DNA from: Rhodoligotrophos defluvii
Lineage (GTDB): Bacteria > Pseudomonadota > Alphaproteobacteria > Rhizobiales > Im1
Reading direction: 5' to 3'
Assembly (NCBI RefSeq): GCF_005281615.1
Contig: NZ_SZZM01000003.1
Span: 414,207-478,206 of the forward strand
DNA: 64,000 nt
Of the stretch, positions 1 through 9,146 are shown piece after piece. A model generated the notes under the pieces. The model had not been told where the DNA came from, ran no database searches, and saw nothing but the letters and a program-made list of their open reading frames with translations. Positions within the stretch are counted from its first letter, which is position 1; every line of letters starts with the position of its first letter. Position numbers and translations under genes: made by a program.

Positions 1-508
1 CGAGATCATCACCGAAGCGCCGAATGATGGTGTCGTTGCCCAGCGGCGCGATGATGCGAGGCTGATACCGGTCGTGCAGCGCCACCAGGGTGTGCCGGTC
101 GAGATGATCGTAGTGATTGTGGGTGATCAGCACGAGATCGATGGGCGGCAGATCCTCCCAGGCGATGCCGGGCGGGTTCACCCGCTTCGGCCCCCACCGG
201 CGGAAGGGACTTGCCCGCTCTGACCACACGGGATCGACCAGGATGTTCCGGCCGGCGATCTGGATGAGAAAGGAGGCATGGCCGATCAGCGTCACCCGCA
301 AGTCGTCCACCCGTTCGGGTGGCCGGTCGCGAAACGGGCTCGGAAAGTGCACGGGCCAAGCGGCGCGCTCGGTGCGGAACAGCAGCTGATAGGTCTCGGC
401 CAGCGACTTGTCCCGGCCCTGTACGGGCGCGCGGAACCGCAGGCCGTCGAACTCCGCGCTTCGAGGGCCGGCATAGTAGGGATTGCGCCGTTTCAGAAAG
501 ATCGCCAT
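1..508 (-). CDS. Metallo-beta-lactamase-fold hydrolase, NAPE-PLD/UlaG-like (partial)
   Basis: A reading frame of 169 codons starts at the ATG at 506-508 on the minus strand and runs off the window edge with no stop, so the C-terminal part is missing. The product begins MAIFLKRRNPYYAGPRSAEF and carries the zinc-binding motif THNHYDHLD, preceded by a strand with GHASFLI and LVDPVWSERASPF. That arrangement is typical of MBL-fold hydrolases related to NAPE-phospholipase D and UlaG. The substrate cannot be told. The gene lies 53 bp downstream of aapP on the same strand and may be co-transcribed with it. Confidence 0.85.
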   Translation of the reverse strand, partial: MAIFLKRRNPYYAGPRSAEFDGLRFRAPVQGRDKSLAETYQLLFRTERAAWPVHFPSPFRDRPPERVDDLRVTLIGHASFLIQIAGRNILVDPVWSERASPFRRWGPKRVNPPGIAWEDLPPIDLVLITHNHYDHLDRHTLVALHDRYQPRIIAPLGNDTIIRRFGDDL

Positions 509-561
509 CTGCGCAGTCGATCACCGCCGGCGCGATTGTCCATTCCTCGGTAACGGGCGAG

Positions 562-1356
562 CTAGTGCAGGATCTGGCTCAGGAACAGCTTGGTGCGCTC
601 GCTGCGCGGATTGGTGAAGAACTCCTTGGGCTCGTTCTGCTCGACGATCTGGCCCTCGTCCATGAAGATAACCCGGTCCGCGACCTGGCGCGCAAAGCCC
701 ATCTCGTGGGTCACGCACAGCATGGTCATGCCGGACTGGGCCAGGTCCACCATCACGTCGAGCACTTCCTTGATCATTTCCGGATCGAGAGCCGAGGTCG
801 GCTCGTCGAACAGCATGATGCGCGGGTTCATGCACAGGGCCCGCGCGATCGCCACCCGCTGCTGCTGTCCGCCGGAAAGCTGCCCGGGATATTTGTGCGC
901 CTGTTCCGGGATCTTCACCCGCTCCAGATACTTCATGGCCAGCTCGGCCGCATCCTTCTTCGGCATCTTGCGCACCCAGATCGGCGCGAGCGTCAGGTTC
1001 TCAAGAATGGTGAGGTGCGGGAACAGGTTGAAGTGCTGGAACACCATGCCCACTTCCCGCCGGATCTCGTCCACCTTCTTCAAGTCGTCGGTAAGCTCGA
1101 TGCCATCGACGATGATGGTGCCGCTCTGGTGGCTCTCCAGCCGGTTGATGCAGCGGATCAGCGTCGATTTGCCGGAGCCCGAGGGGCCGCAAATGACGAT
1201 GCGTTCACCCTTGTAGACCGTCAGGTTGATATCGCGCAGCACGTGGAACTCGCCGAACCACTTGTTCATGTCGATGATCTGGATGGCGACATCCTGCTGA
1301 GCGGCTTTACCGGCGGAACGGCTATCGGCGGCAACGGCGGGCGCAACTTCGGCCAT
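562..1356 (-). CDS. aapP: General L-amino acid ABC transporter, ATP-binding subunit
   Basis: 264 residues, the usual length for a polar amino-acid ABC ATPase. The Walker A motif GPSGSGKST is near residues 57-65, the signature LSGGQQQR and the Walker B segment [11 protein letters not shown] follow, and the switch region CVTHEMGFA is present. It should bind AapM and AapQ on the cytoplasmic face and energise broad-specificity amino-acid uptake. It is the last gene of aapJ-aapQ-aapM-aapP and starts 9 bp after aapM stops. The first ~20 residues, rich in Ala, are an extension before the conserved domain, so a slightly later start is possible. Confidence 0.95.
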   Translation of the reverse strand: MAEVAPAVAADSRSAGKAAQQDVAIQIIDMNKWFGEFHVLRDINLTVYKGERIVICGPSGSGKSTLIRCINRLESHQSGTIIVDGIELTDDLKKVDEIRREVGMVFQHFNLFPHLTILENLTLAPIWVRKMPKKDAAELAMKYLERVKIPEQAHKYPGQLSGGQQQRVAIARALCMNPRIMLFDEPTSALDPEMIKEVLDVMVDLAQSGMTMLCVTHEMGFARQVADRVIFMDEGQIVEQNEPKEFFTNPRSERTKLFLSQILH

Positions 1357-1365
1357 GACTGATCC

Positions 1366-2697
1366 CTAGCGTTTGAACCCCGCGCCCAATCGGCGCTCCA
1401 TGAATATGGAATAGCGGCTGATTGAAAAGCAGAACAGCCAGTAAATCAACGCCACCGCGAAATAACCCGTGGCAGCGGTCTGCGGCGTCGACCAGTTCGC
1501 GTCCGCGAGCCCGGCATGCAGGATGCCGAGCAGGTCGAAAATGCCGATGATCGAGACGAGGGTCGTATCCTTGAACAGCGAGATGAAGCTGTTGACGATT
1601 CCGGGAATGACGATGCGCAGCGCCTGGGGCAGAACGATAAGCCGCATCTTGCGCCAATAGCTCAGGCCGAGTGCCTCCGCTGCCTCGTACTGCCCCTTCG
1701 GAATGGCCTGCAGCCCGCCGCGGATGACTTCCGCCATATAGGCGGCCGTGAACAGGGCGACCCCGATCAGCGCCCGCAGCAGCTTGTCGACCGACGAGCC
1801 CTCGGGCATGAACAGCGGCAGCATGACGCTCGCCATGAACAGCACGGTGATCAGGGGCACCCCGCGCCACAGCTCGATGAACATGACCGAGAACAGCCGC
1901 ACCACCGGCAGCCGCGAGCGGCGGCCCAGCGCCAGGAGAATGCCGAGCGGCAGGGAGGCCACCATCCCGGTGATCGCCACGACGAGGGTGACCAGCAGCC
2001 CGCCCCATAGCGCCGTCTCCACATGCCGCAAGCCGAAATCGAAGCCCAGCACCGCATAGAGAAAGATCAGCGAGACGGCAGTGATCACCCATCCACGCAG
2101 AGCCGGCGCCAAGTCGATGATACCGGCCACCTTGGCGAGGAAGACGATCACCACCAGCGCTGCCGCGAGCAGCCCCAGCAGCCATAGCCAGCTCTCGAGG
2201 TCGATATCGAAACGCCCGCCGTCCAGCAGGATGAGCGTGAGCACCGGATAGACCGCCAGCAGGAACACGGCGTTCGCGCGCTTGTAGGGCACCCGCGGGA
2301 TCATCATCGGCGCCAGGGCGAGCGCGCCGATCACGTAGACGAGGTTCACCCGCCAGCGTTCCTCGATGGGATAAAGGCCGTAGACCCACTGGCTGAACTT
2401 GGCACGCACGAAGGCCCAGCAGGCCCCCGCCGGCAGGTTGGGGTCGCTGCTGAGGCAGGCCTCGCGGTTGGCGCCGGACCAGGTGGCGCGCAGGATCGCC
2501 CAATCGATCACCATCCATGCCACGGAGACGACGACATAGAGGCCCACCAGGGTCAGCAGGGCATCGAGCCAGGTGGAGAACAGGTTGGCATGGATCCAGC
2601 CGATGATGCCCCGTTCCGAAACCGGCGCCGGCCGCGGAGCGACGGGTGCGCCCCGCACATAGGGAAGAACGGCTTTGTCCGCCGGCTGGTCGGTCAT
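1366..2697 (-). CDS. aapM: General L-amino acid ABC transporter, permease AapM
   Basis: 443 residues with many hydrophobic segments and a C-terminal BPD_transp_1 (HisMQ-type) domain. The EAA-loop region (EAAEALGLSYWRKM followed by IVLPQALRIVIPGIVN) is where the AapP ATPase docks. The long N-terminal part, with extra membrane segments before the permease core, is normal for AapM-type subunits and longer than in HisM. It sits between aapQ (4 bp gap) and aapP (9 bp gap), so translation is probably coupled. It forms the inner-membrane channel with AapQ. Confidence 0.93.
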   Translation of the reverse strand: MTDQPADKAVLPYVRGAPVAPRPAPVSERGIIGWIHANLFSTWLDALLTLVGLYVVVSVAWMVIDWAILRATWSGANREACLSSDPNLPAGACWAFVRAKFSQWVYGLYPIEERWRVNLVYVIGALALAPMMIPRVPYKRANAVFLLAVYPVLTLILLDGGRFDIDLESWLWLLGLLAAALVVIVFLAKVAGIIDLAPALRGWVITAVSLIFLYAVLGFDFGLRHVETALWGGLLVTLVVAITGMVASLPLGILLALGRRSRLPVVRLFSVMFIELWRGVPLITVLFMASVMLPLFMPEGSSVDKLLRALIGVALFTAAYMAEVIRGGLQAIPKGQYEAAEALGLSYWRKMRLIVLPQALRIVIPGIVNSFISLFKDTTLVSIIGIFDLLGILHAGLADANWSTPQTAATGYFAVALIYWLFCFSISRYSIFMERRLGAGFKR

Positions 2698-2701
2698 GCC
2701 T

Positions 2702-3892
2702 TCATCGTCCCATATAGGCCATGCGGGCGTTGAACCAGTTCATCAACGCCGAGGTCAAAAGGCTGAGCGAGAGATAGACGGCCATCCACAGGGAGATCAC
2801 CTCGACCGCCTGGCCCGTCTGGTTGAGTATGGTGCCGCCGGTCGCCACCACGTCGGGATAGCCGATGGCGACCGCCAGCGACGAGTTCTTGGTGAGGTTG
2901 AGATACTGGTTGGCCAGCGGCGGAATGATCACCCGCATGGCCTGCGGCACCACCACCAGCCGCAGCGTGGCCCCGTTGTGCAGCCCCAGCGCCCGCGCCG
3001 CCTCTGTTTGGCCCCTGCTCACCGCCTGGATGCCGGCGCGCACGATCTCGGCGATGAAGGCGGCCGTGTAGATGGACAAGCCGAGGAACAGAGCGGCGAA
3101 TTCCGGAATGACATTGAGCCCGCCGACGAAATTGAAGCCCTGCAACGCCGGATAGTCGAAACTGACATCCGTGCCCGTGAACAGGAAGGCGAGCAACGGC
3201 AAGCCGATCAGAAGACCGAGCCAGACCGGCAGCCTGCGCCGTTGCTCCCCCGTCTCTTCCTGCACCCGTCGGGCATGGGCGGAATAGAGGATCGACCCTG
3301 CGATCCCCACGCCCAACGCGGCGACCACCCAGGCGATGCCCTCGCCGAACACCGGATAAGGCAGATAAAGGCCGCGGTTGTTCAGGAACGCGATCTCGCC
3401 GAACGCGATGCTCTGGCGCGGCGCAGGCATGGCCTTCAGCACCGCCCGGTACCAGACGAACAGCTGCAAGAGCAGCGGGATGTTGCGGATCACCTCGACA
3501 TAGGCCGCGGCGATCCTGGAGATCAGCCAATTGCTCGACAGCCGCATGATGCCGACGACAAAGCCGATCACCGTGGCCACCGCTATGCCGAGCCCGGCCA
3601 CGAGAAGTGTGTTTAACAGGCCGACGATGAACGCCCGGCCGTAGCTCGACACCTCGGAATAAGGGATGAGGGTCTGGATGATGCTGAAGCCGGCGGTGCT
3701 CTCGAGAAACCGGTAGCCCGAGGCGATGCGCCGCTGCTGCAGATTAGTGACCGTGTTGTCGATGATTTCCCAGGCGAACCAGCCCACCACGATCAGCAGC
3801 AGCGCCTGGGCGAGCAGCCCTCGAACCCGCGGATTGTTCCAGAACGCCACCCGGGGGCGGCGCAGGCGTGTCCGTTCAGAGACAACGCTCAT
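2702..3892 (-). CDS. aapQ: General L-amino acid ABC transporter, permease AapQ
   Basis: 396 residues with multiple membrane segments and a HisMQ-type permease domain. The EAA loop reads TEAARALGLHNGATLR followed by VVVPQAMRVIIPPLANQYLN. It has the extended N-terminal and central regions expected for AapQ and is the partner of AapM. The gene lies 129 bp downstream of aapJ. That gap carries a strong hairpin, while aapQ, aapM and aapP are packed within 10 bp of each other. The binding protein is therefore probably made in excess over the membrane subunits. Confidence 0.93.
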   Translation of the reverse strand: MSVVSERTRLRRPRVAFWNNPRVRGLLAQALLLIVVGWFAWEIIDNTVTNLQQRRIASGYRFLESTAGFSIIQTLIPYSEVSSYGRAFIVGLLNTLLVAGLGIAVATVIGFVVGIMRLSSNWLISRIAAAYVEVIRNIPLLLQLFVWYRAVLKAMPAPRQSIAFGEIAFLNNRGLYLPYPVFGEGIAWVVAALGVGIAGSILYSAHARRVQEETGEQRRRLPVWLGLLIGLPLLAFLFTGTDVSFDYPALQGFNFVGGLNVIPEFAALFLGLSIYTAAFIAEIVRAGIQAVSRGQTEAARALGLHNGATLRLVVVPQAMRVIIPPLANQYLNLTKNSSLAVAIGYPDVVATGGTILNQTGQAVEVISLWMAVYLSLSLLTSALMNWFNARMAYMGR

Positions 3893-3978
3893 TCAATCTC
3901 CTCACCCCCTCGGCCCCTGGGGCCGTTCCTCGCGAGCGGCTGCTTTTTGCAGTCATGTCTCGCCTTCGCGTGGGGTCC

Positions 3979-4001
3979 CGCGCCCGCCATCACCGGGCGC
4001 G
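3979..4001 (-). terminator. Intercistronic stem-loop after aapJ
   Basis: A perfect 8-bp stem, CGCGCCCG (3979-3986) and CGGGCGCG (3994-4001), with a 7-nt loop lies just downstream of the aapJ stop and before aapQ. There is no T-run on the minus strand. It looks like an mRNA-stabilising or attenuating hairpin rather than a full terminator, a common device between a binding-protein gene and its permease genes. Confidence 0.55.
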
Positions 4002-4021
4002 AGTGCCGAAACCTCAGCCGA

Positions 4022-5041
4022 TCAGCGGACCGGCGGTGCGTATTGGATGCCGCCCTTGTTCCACAGGGCGTTCAAGCCGCGGCTGATCTTCAGCGGCGTC
4101 TCGGGGCCGATATTGCGGTCGAACACTTCGCCGTAGTTGCCCACGCTTTTGATGACGTTGTAGGCCCAGTCGTTGCTGAGGCCGATGCTGGTGCCAAAAT
4201 CGCCCTCGAGGCCGAGCAGCCGCCGGATCTCCGGATTGGTCGAGTTCTTCATCTCGTCCACGTTCTGGGAGTTCACACCCAGCTCCTCGGCATTGAGCTG
4301 GGCAAACAGCGTCCACTTGACCACGTTGAACCACTGCGGATCGTTCTGGCGCACCACCGGGCCCAGCGGCTCCTTGGAGATGATCTCCGGTAGCACCACG
4401 TGCTCGTCGGGATTGGTGAGCTTGAGCCGGGTGGCATAGAGCCCTGACTGGTCGGTGGTCAGAACGTCGCAGCGGCCGGAATCATAGGCCTGGTTCACCT
4501 CCTCGTTGTTCTCGAAGGCGACCACCTGATAGGTCATGTTGTTGGCGCGGAAATAGTCCGCGAGGTTGAGCTCGGTGGTTGTGCCGGTCTGCGTGCATAC
4601 GGAGGCGCCGTTCAGCTTCAGCGCGCTGTCCACGCCAAGCGACTTGCGTACCATGAAGCCCTGGCCGTCGTAATAGTTCACGCCCGCGAAGGTCAGTCCC
4701 AAGGCGGTGTCGCGCTGCATCGTCCAGGTGGAATTCCGCGCCAGGAGATCGATTTCGCCCGATTGCAGCGCGGTGAACCGCTCCTTGGCGGAGAGCGGGG
4801 AATACTTCACCTTCTCCGGATCGCCGAACACAGCGGCCGCCACCGCCCGGCAGAAATCCACGTCGAGGCCGGACCATTGCCCCTTGTCGTCGGGAAAGCC
4901 GAAGCCGGGCAGGCTCGGGTTGACGCCGCACTGAATGAAGCCCTTGGCTTTTACGTCATCAAGGGTCGCCGCTGCGGCAGCCCCCGCGACGCCCAGCCCC
5001 AACGTCGCACCCAAGACCAGCGAAAGCAGTGTTTTTTTCAT
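4022..5041 (-). CDS. aapJ: General L-amino acid ABC transporter, periplasmic binding protein
   Basis: 339 residues from the ATG at 5041. This start gives MKKTLLSLVLGATLGLGVAG, a clear signal peptide cleaved near AAA-ATLDD, and has AGGGACAG just upstream. The open frame continues further upstream, but that part would hide the signal peptide. The mature protein is a type-3 solute-binding protein of the AapJ/BztA kind (QCGVNPSLPGFGFPD, WSGLDVDFCRAVAAAVFGDP, FTALQSGEIDLLARNSTWTM). It delivers amino acids to AapQM. It is the first gene of the aap operon and diverges from the metC-like gene. No convincing promoter was picked out in the 284-bp gap upstream. Confidence 0.95.
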   Translation of the reverse strand: MKKTLLSLVLGATLGLGVAGAAAAATLDDVKAKGFIQCGVNPSLPGFGFPDDKGQWSGLDVDFCRAVAAAVFGDPEKVKYSPLSAKERFTALQSGEIDLLARNSTWTMQRDTALGLTFAGVNYYDGQGFMVRKSLGVDSALKLNGASVCTQTGTTTELNLADYFRANNMTYQVVAFENNEEVNQAYDSGRCDVLTTDQSGLYATRLKLTNPDEHVVLPEIISKEPLGPVVRQNDPQWFNVVKWTLFAQLNAEELGVNSQNVDEMKNSTNPEIRRLLGLEGDFGTSIGLSNDWAYNVIKSVGNYGEVFDRNIGPETPLKISRGLNALWNKGGIQYAPPVR

Positions 5042-5325
5042 GATCTGTCCCTTTTGCATCCCAGGGTCATCGCTCGCCCTTTGTGGTCCGCCCCCCTGAA
5101 CGGACCATTCCAGGCACCTATGAGCGATACCCCCGACCCGGCTTCTTCTCAATCGGCAAGAGCGCCCGCGCGACCTTGCCAACCAATCGGAACTGAATTT
5201 AGATCGGGGGTCAAGTGGATCGATGGTCTTATTGCGCCGAAGTGATCGAAGCTTTCTAGAGCTTGCTATGTCTCTGTGTTAGGAACTTCAGCGTGCCTCA
5301 CAAGTAGTTGTTGGATAAAGTCAGC

Positions 5326-6504
5326 ATGAAAGAGAAAGATAGCCGGTTCTCGCAATATGATCCGGCAACGCAGCTGATCAGGGCTGGCGCCGGCTATGCC
5401 GAGCATGGTTTCGTCAACCCGGCCGTCTATCATGCGTCGACGGTGCTTTTTCCTGACGTAGAGACGCTCGCCGCCCGAAGCCAAGCTTATGTCTACGGGC
5501 GTGACGGCACGCCCACCCACCGCGCCCTCGAACAGGCCATCGCCGTGATCGAGGGCGGGCATTCCGCCCTGCTCTGCCCTTCGGGAATGGCGGCGATCGC
5601 CACCACCTTGTTGTCGCTCGTCTCCGCGGGTGACCACGTGCTGATGACCGATTCCGTCTATCGCCCTGCCCGCCATTTCTGCGAGACGGTCCTGCGCCGC
5701 CTCGGGGTGGAGACGGAGTATTACGACCCGCTCGTCGGCGCCGGCATAGAACGGCTGATCCGGCCCAATACCCGCCTCGTCTATACCGAGCAGCCGGGCT
5801 CGCAAACCATGGAGATCCAGGACATCCCGGCGATTGCCGCGGCCGCCCACAGGGCCGGCGCGCTCGTCGTCATCGACAACACCTGGGCCACCGGACGTTT
5901 TTTCAAGGCTTTCGCCCACGGCGCCGACGTGGTGGTCACCGCCGGCACGAAATATTATGGCGGCCATTCCGATGTGATGCTCGGCGCCATCGTCATGAGC
6001 GAGCCGCTGGCGCGCCAGATCGACCTGGGCCACCACGCGCTTGGCGCCTGCTGCGGGCCCGACGATGCCTATCTCGCCCTGCGCGGGCTGCGCACCCTGG
6101 ATGTCCGCCTGCAGCAGCACATGGCGAATGCGCTGGCGCTCGCCCAATGGCTCGAGCAGCGGCCGGAGGTCGATCAGGTGCTCTACCCCGCCCTGCCGGG
6201 CGACCCCGGCCATGCGCTCTGGGCGCGGGATTTCACGGGCGCCTCCGGGCTGTTGTCGGTGATCTTGAAGCCAGTGACTCGAGAAGCCGTCGCCGCCATG
6301 CTGGATGGCCTCGAGCTGTTCGGCATGGGCTATAGCTGGGGCGGCTTCGAGAGCCTCATTATCCCCTTCGACCCGCGCGGCTATCGCACCGCCACCCGGT
6401 GGGAGAAAGGCCCTGCGCTGCGCATCCACGTCGGACTTGAGTCGGTGAACGATCTCATGGCCGACCTCGACGCCGGCTTTCGCCGCCTCGATACGCCGCG
6501 CTAG
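5326..6504 (+). CDS. metC: Cystathionine beta-lyase-like PLP enzyme (Cys/Met metabolism family)
   Basis: 392 residues from the ATG at 5326; an in-frame TTG at 5308 is less likely. It belongs to the Cys/Met-metabolism PLP family. The cofactor lysine sits in AGTKYYGGHSD, the PLP aspartate in VVIDNTWATG, the phosphate-binding stretch is CPSGMAAIATT, and YVYGRDGTPTHRALE is a family motif. The sequence resembles MetC cystathionine beta-lyases, which release homocysteine, pyruvate and ammonia, but gamma-lyases look similar, so the exact substrate is inferred. It diverges from aapJ and stands alone. A second member of the superfamily, MetZ, is encoded at 59293-60492. Confidence 0.85.
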   Translation: MKEKDSRFSQYDPATQLIRAGAGYAEHGFVNPAVYHASTVLFPDVETLAARSQAYVYGRDGTPTHRALEQAIAVIEGGHSALLCPSGMAAIATTLLSLVSAGDHVLMTDSVYRPARHFCETVLRRLGVETEYYDPLVGAGIERLIRPNTRLVYTEQPGSQTMEIQDIPAIAAAAHRAGALVVIDNTWATGRFFKAFAHGADVVVTAGTKYYGGHSDVMLGAIVMSEPLARQIDLGHHALGACCGPDDAYLALRGLRTLDVRLQQHMANALALAQWLEQRPEVDQVLYPALPGDPGHALWARDFTGASGLLSVILKPVTREAVAAMLDGLELFGMGYSWGGFESLIIPFDPRGYRTATRWEKGPALRIHVGLESVNDLMADLDAGFRRLDTPR

Positions 6505-6570
6505 CGGCTATTGATCCCGGGCCCAAGCACATTACCTTTGCTCCGGCTCGTGAAGGAGGAGGACCAACCC

Positions 6571-7092
6571 TTGAAGACGTGGCTGTCACTGATCGGCGCC
6601 GCCCTCATGCTTGCGACGGCCATTGCGATGCCCGCCGCCGCGAACGAGGACCCGGAGCTGATCTTCAAGCGCTCGACGGTGTGGAAGTTCCTCTCGCCGG
6701 ACCACAAGCTGGCCACCTACGCGCTGGATGATCCGCTCGTGGACGGGGTTGCCTGCTACTTCACCGTCCCTGAGAAGGGCGGCTGGATTGGCTGGGCGGG
6801 CCTTGCGGAAGAGCTGTCCAACGTGTCCATCGCCTGTCGCCAGACCGGTCCGATCAGCTTCAAGGGCAAGTTCGAGCAGGGCGATGAGATGTATCGTCAG
6901 CGCCGTTCGCTGTTCTTCAAGAAGATGCGCATCGTGCGCGGCTGCGACGCCAAGCGCAACGTGCTGGTCTATCTGGCCTATACCGACAAGCTCATCGAGG
7001 GTAGCCCTCAGAACTCCACCTCCACCGTGCCCATCGTGCCCTGGGGCGGTAGTGGCGAGGTGGTGAGATGCGGGGACTATCTGGCCGGCTGA
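6571..7092 (+). CDS. creA: CreA family protein (secreted)
   Basis: 173 residues from a TTG at 6571, chosen because AAGGAGGAGGA lies about 8 nt upstream and because this start begins with a signal peptide (LKTWLSLIGAALMLATAIAM, cleaved near AAA-NEDPE). An in-frame ATG at 6511 would bury it. The mature part has the CreA pattern: IFKRSTVWKFLSPDHKLATYALDDP, VACYFTVPEKGG, SIACRQTGPI, SLFFKKMRIVRGCDAKRN. CreA proteins are conserved, of unknown function and predicted periplasmic. No operon partner is evident. Confidence 0.85.
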   Translation: MKTWLSLIGAALMLATAIAMPAAANEDPELIFKRSTVWKFLSPDHKLATYALDDPLVDGVACYFTVPEKGGWIGWAGLAEELSNVSIACRQTGPISFKGKFEQGDEMYRQRRSLFFKKMRIVRGCDAKRNVLVYLAYTDKLIEGSPQNSTSTVPIVPWGGSGEVVRCGDYLAG

Positions 7093-7198
7093 GGGGAAAA
7101 GCGCCAAATCCTGGCATCGCGCAACCCGTCTCTACCTGACATTGCGGATCGAATCGGCTGCATCAGGCGTTTAGTCCTGAGATATGCCAGGAGGCCCA

Positions 7199-9136
7199 AT
7201 GCCCGAGCCGCCGCTGCCGCAGTTCAACGCTTCGGCCGGTACGCTATCCGATAACCCGCTGCTGACGGCCGTGGCCGTCATGCTGGGCGTTGTCACCCTC
7301 TATTTCGGCCAGGACATCTTCATTCCCTTCGCCCTGGCGATTCTGCTGGCCTTTGTTCTCGCGCCCATCGTCAATTGGCTGAGACGCTGGCGCTTGCCCC
7401 GCGTCCCGGCGGTGCTGGTCGCAGTCGGCTTCGCCTGCCTGGTCATCGGCGCGGTGTCGCTCGTCGTCGGCGCCCAGCTGGTGCAGCTCGCGGAAAATGT
7501 CCCGCGCTACCAGACGAATATCAGAGACAAGCTGCACACCTTCCTTCCCGTCGACGGCAGGGGCGGCATCATCGGGCGGCTTACGGGAACATTCAGGGAA
7601 ATCGCCGAGGACATCGCCGAAACCGAGGAGACGGTCACTGGTCAGCCCGGCGAGCCGCCATCGGCCGAGTCCAGGCCAGTGCCGGTCATCATCGAGTCGA
7701 CGGAAACCGCGCCCCTCGATCTGCTGCAGACGGTGGCGCTGCCCTTGATCGAGCCGCTGATCACCGGCGGCATCGCCATCGTCTTCCTGGTCTTCGTGCT
7801 GCTGGAGCGCGATGAACTCCGCGACCGCTTCATCAAGCTGGTGGGCAAGGGCGATCTGCGCAAGAGCACGGAAGCCCTGAACGAAGCGGCAAGCCGTGTC
7901 AGCCGCTATCTCCTGATGCAGCTCACGGTCAACATAACTTACGGCATCCCGATTGGCATCGGGCTCTATTTCATCGGGGTGCCCAACGCCGTGCTGTGGG
8001 GGCTTTTGGCAGCCGTGCTGCGCTTCATTCCCTATCTCGGCCCGGTTCTCGGCGCCCTGTTTCCCCTGGCCCTGGCCTTTGCCGTCGACCCCGGCTGGTC
8101 CATGCTGCTGTGGACCGGTGCGCTCTTCCTCGTGGTCGAGCTCATCAGCAACAACTTCATGGAGCCCTGGCTCTATGGCTCGAGCACCGGGCTCTCGTCC
8201 CTTGCGGTGCTCCTCGCCGCCATCTTCTGGACGACCCTGTGGGGGCCCGTCGGGTTGGTGCTCGCAACCCCTCTGACGGTGTGCCTGATCGTCATCGGCC
8301 GCTATGTGCCGCGGCTGGAATTCCTGGGCGTGCTCCTGGGCAGCGACCCGGTACTCGAACCGGAGGAGCGCCTCTATCAGCGTCTGCTGTCGGGCAACAC
8401 CGAGGAGGCGATCGACATCGCCGAGCGTTACGTGGCCGAGCACTCGCTGCCGGAGTTCTATGACGATGTCGCGATACCGGCGCTGTGTCTTGCCCAGAGC
8501 ACGCGGCCCCAGCAGCCGGCCGATCTCGTCCAGCGCCGCATGGTTGCGCAAGGTATGATCGAGCTGGTGGACGAAATCGCCGACTTTATCGAGGAGGACG
8601 AGCCGCTTTCGGACGAAGACGCATCCCCCGTGTCCCCCGAGGCGCGGGTGCTGTGCATCGGCGGCAGGACCGAGCTCGACTCGGCGGCCGCCACCATGGT
8701 GGCCCGTCGCTTGGGCGATCACGGGATACCCGCGCTGGTCCTGTCGCCGGCGGCGATCGGCCATGAGACCCTGCCCCAGCTGAAGCTCGACAATATCGAC
8801 GCCGTCTGCCTCTCCTATCTCTCGCAGCGGCCGCAAGTTTTTGCCCGCCAGATCTGCCGCAGGCTGCGGCGGCGCTCGCCAGGGCTCAAGATCATCGCCT
8901 GTATCTGGAATGCACCGGCGGATGCGGAGCGTCCGGCCGAGATGGCCCGCAAGATGTCGGCTGACGCTGTCGCATCCTCGGTCGAGGCCGCGTCGGGGTG
9001 GCTCATCGAGGCTCTGGCCGGCGATGCCGCGCTGCCGTCCGAGGCTCGGTCGGCCGGCACCCGGACCGGGTTGCATTCGGCCAAGGGAACCATCGCCGCG
9101 CCGGTTGCGGCCGGTGCGGGAGCTTCCGCCAGCTGA
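7199..9136 (+). CDS. AI-2E family (PerM-like) transporter with C-terminal cytoplasmic extension
   Basis: 645 residues from the ATG at 7199; AGGAGG ends 4 nt before it. An ATG at 7184 lies upstream of that ribosome site and is less likely. Residues ~1-370 are the AI-2E/PerM permease with about eight membrane segments (LTAVAVMLGVVTLYFGQDIF, LRFIPYLGPVLGALFPLALA, ISNNFMEPWLYG). The remaining ~275 residues are soluble and are not part of standard family members, which are ~350 residues. The last part (ARVLCIGGRTELDSAAATM, LKIIACIWN, AVASSVEAASGWL) has an alternating strand-helix pattern recalling a B12-binding or Rossmann-like fold. Transport substrate unknown. Confidence 0.85.
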   Translation: MPEPPLPQFNASAGTLSDNPLLTAVAVMLGVVTLYFGQDIFIPFALAILLAFVLAPIVNWLRRWRLPRVPAVLVAVGFACLVIGAVSLVVGAQLVQLAENVPRYQTNIRDKLHTFLPVDGRGGIIGRLTGTFREIAEDIAETEETVTGQPGEPPSAESRPVPVIIESTETAPLDLLQTVALPLIEPLITGGIAIVFLVFVLLERDELRDRFIKLVGKGDLRKSTEALNEAASRVSRYLLMQLTVNITYGIPIGIGLYFIGVPNAVLWGLLAAVLRFIPYLGPVLGALFPLALAFAVDPGWSMLLWTGALFLVVELISNNFMEPWLYGSSTGLSSLAVLLAAIFWTTLWGPVGLVLATPLTVCLIVIGRYVPRLEFLGVLLGSDPVLEPEERLYQRLLSGNTEEAIDIAERYVAEHSLPEFYDDVAIPALCLAQSTRPQQPADLVQRRMVAQGMIELVDEIADFIEEDEPLSDEDASPVSPEARVLCIGGRTELDSAAATMVARRLGDHGIPALVLSPAAIGHETLPQLKLDNIDAVCLSYLSQRPQVFARQICRRLRRRSPGLKIIACIWNAPADAERPAEMARKMSADAVASSVEAASGWLIEALAGDAALPSEARSAGTRTGLHSAKGTIAAPVAAGAGASAS

Positions 9137-9146
9137 CCCGCCTCTG

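Noticed and set aside
5282-5309. GGAAC followed by GTT upstream of the metC-like gene as an EcfG promoter
   Set aside because: The spacing is 20 nt between GGAAC and GTT, outside the 17-18 nt seen at the two good promoters.
7244-9076. A 610-codon minus-strand open frame opposite the AI-2E permease
   Set aside because: The plus-strand frame has membrane segments, a ribosome site and family motifs; the minus frame has none of these.
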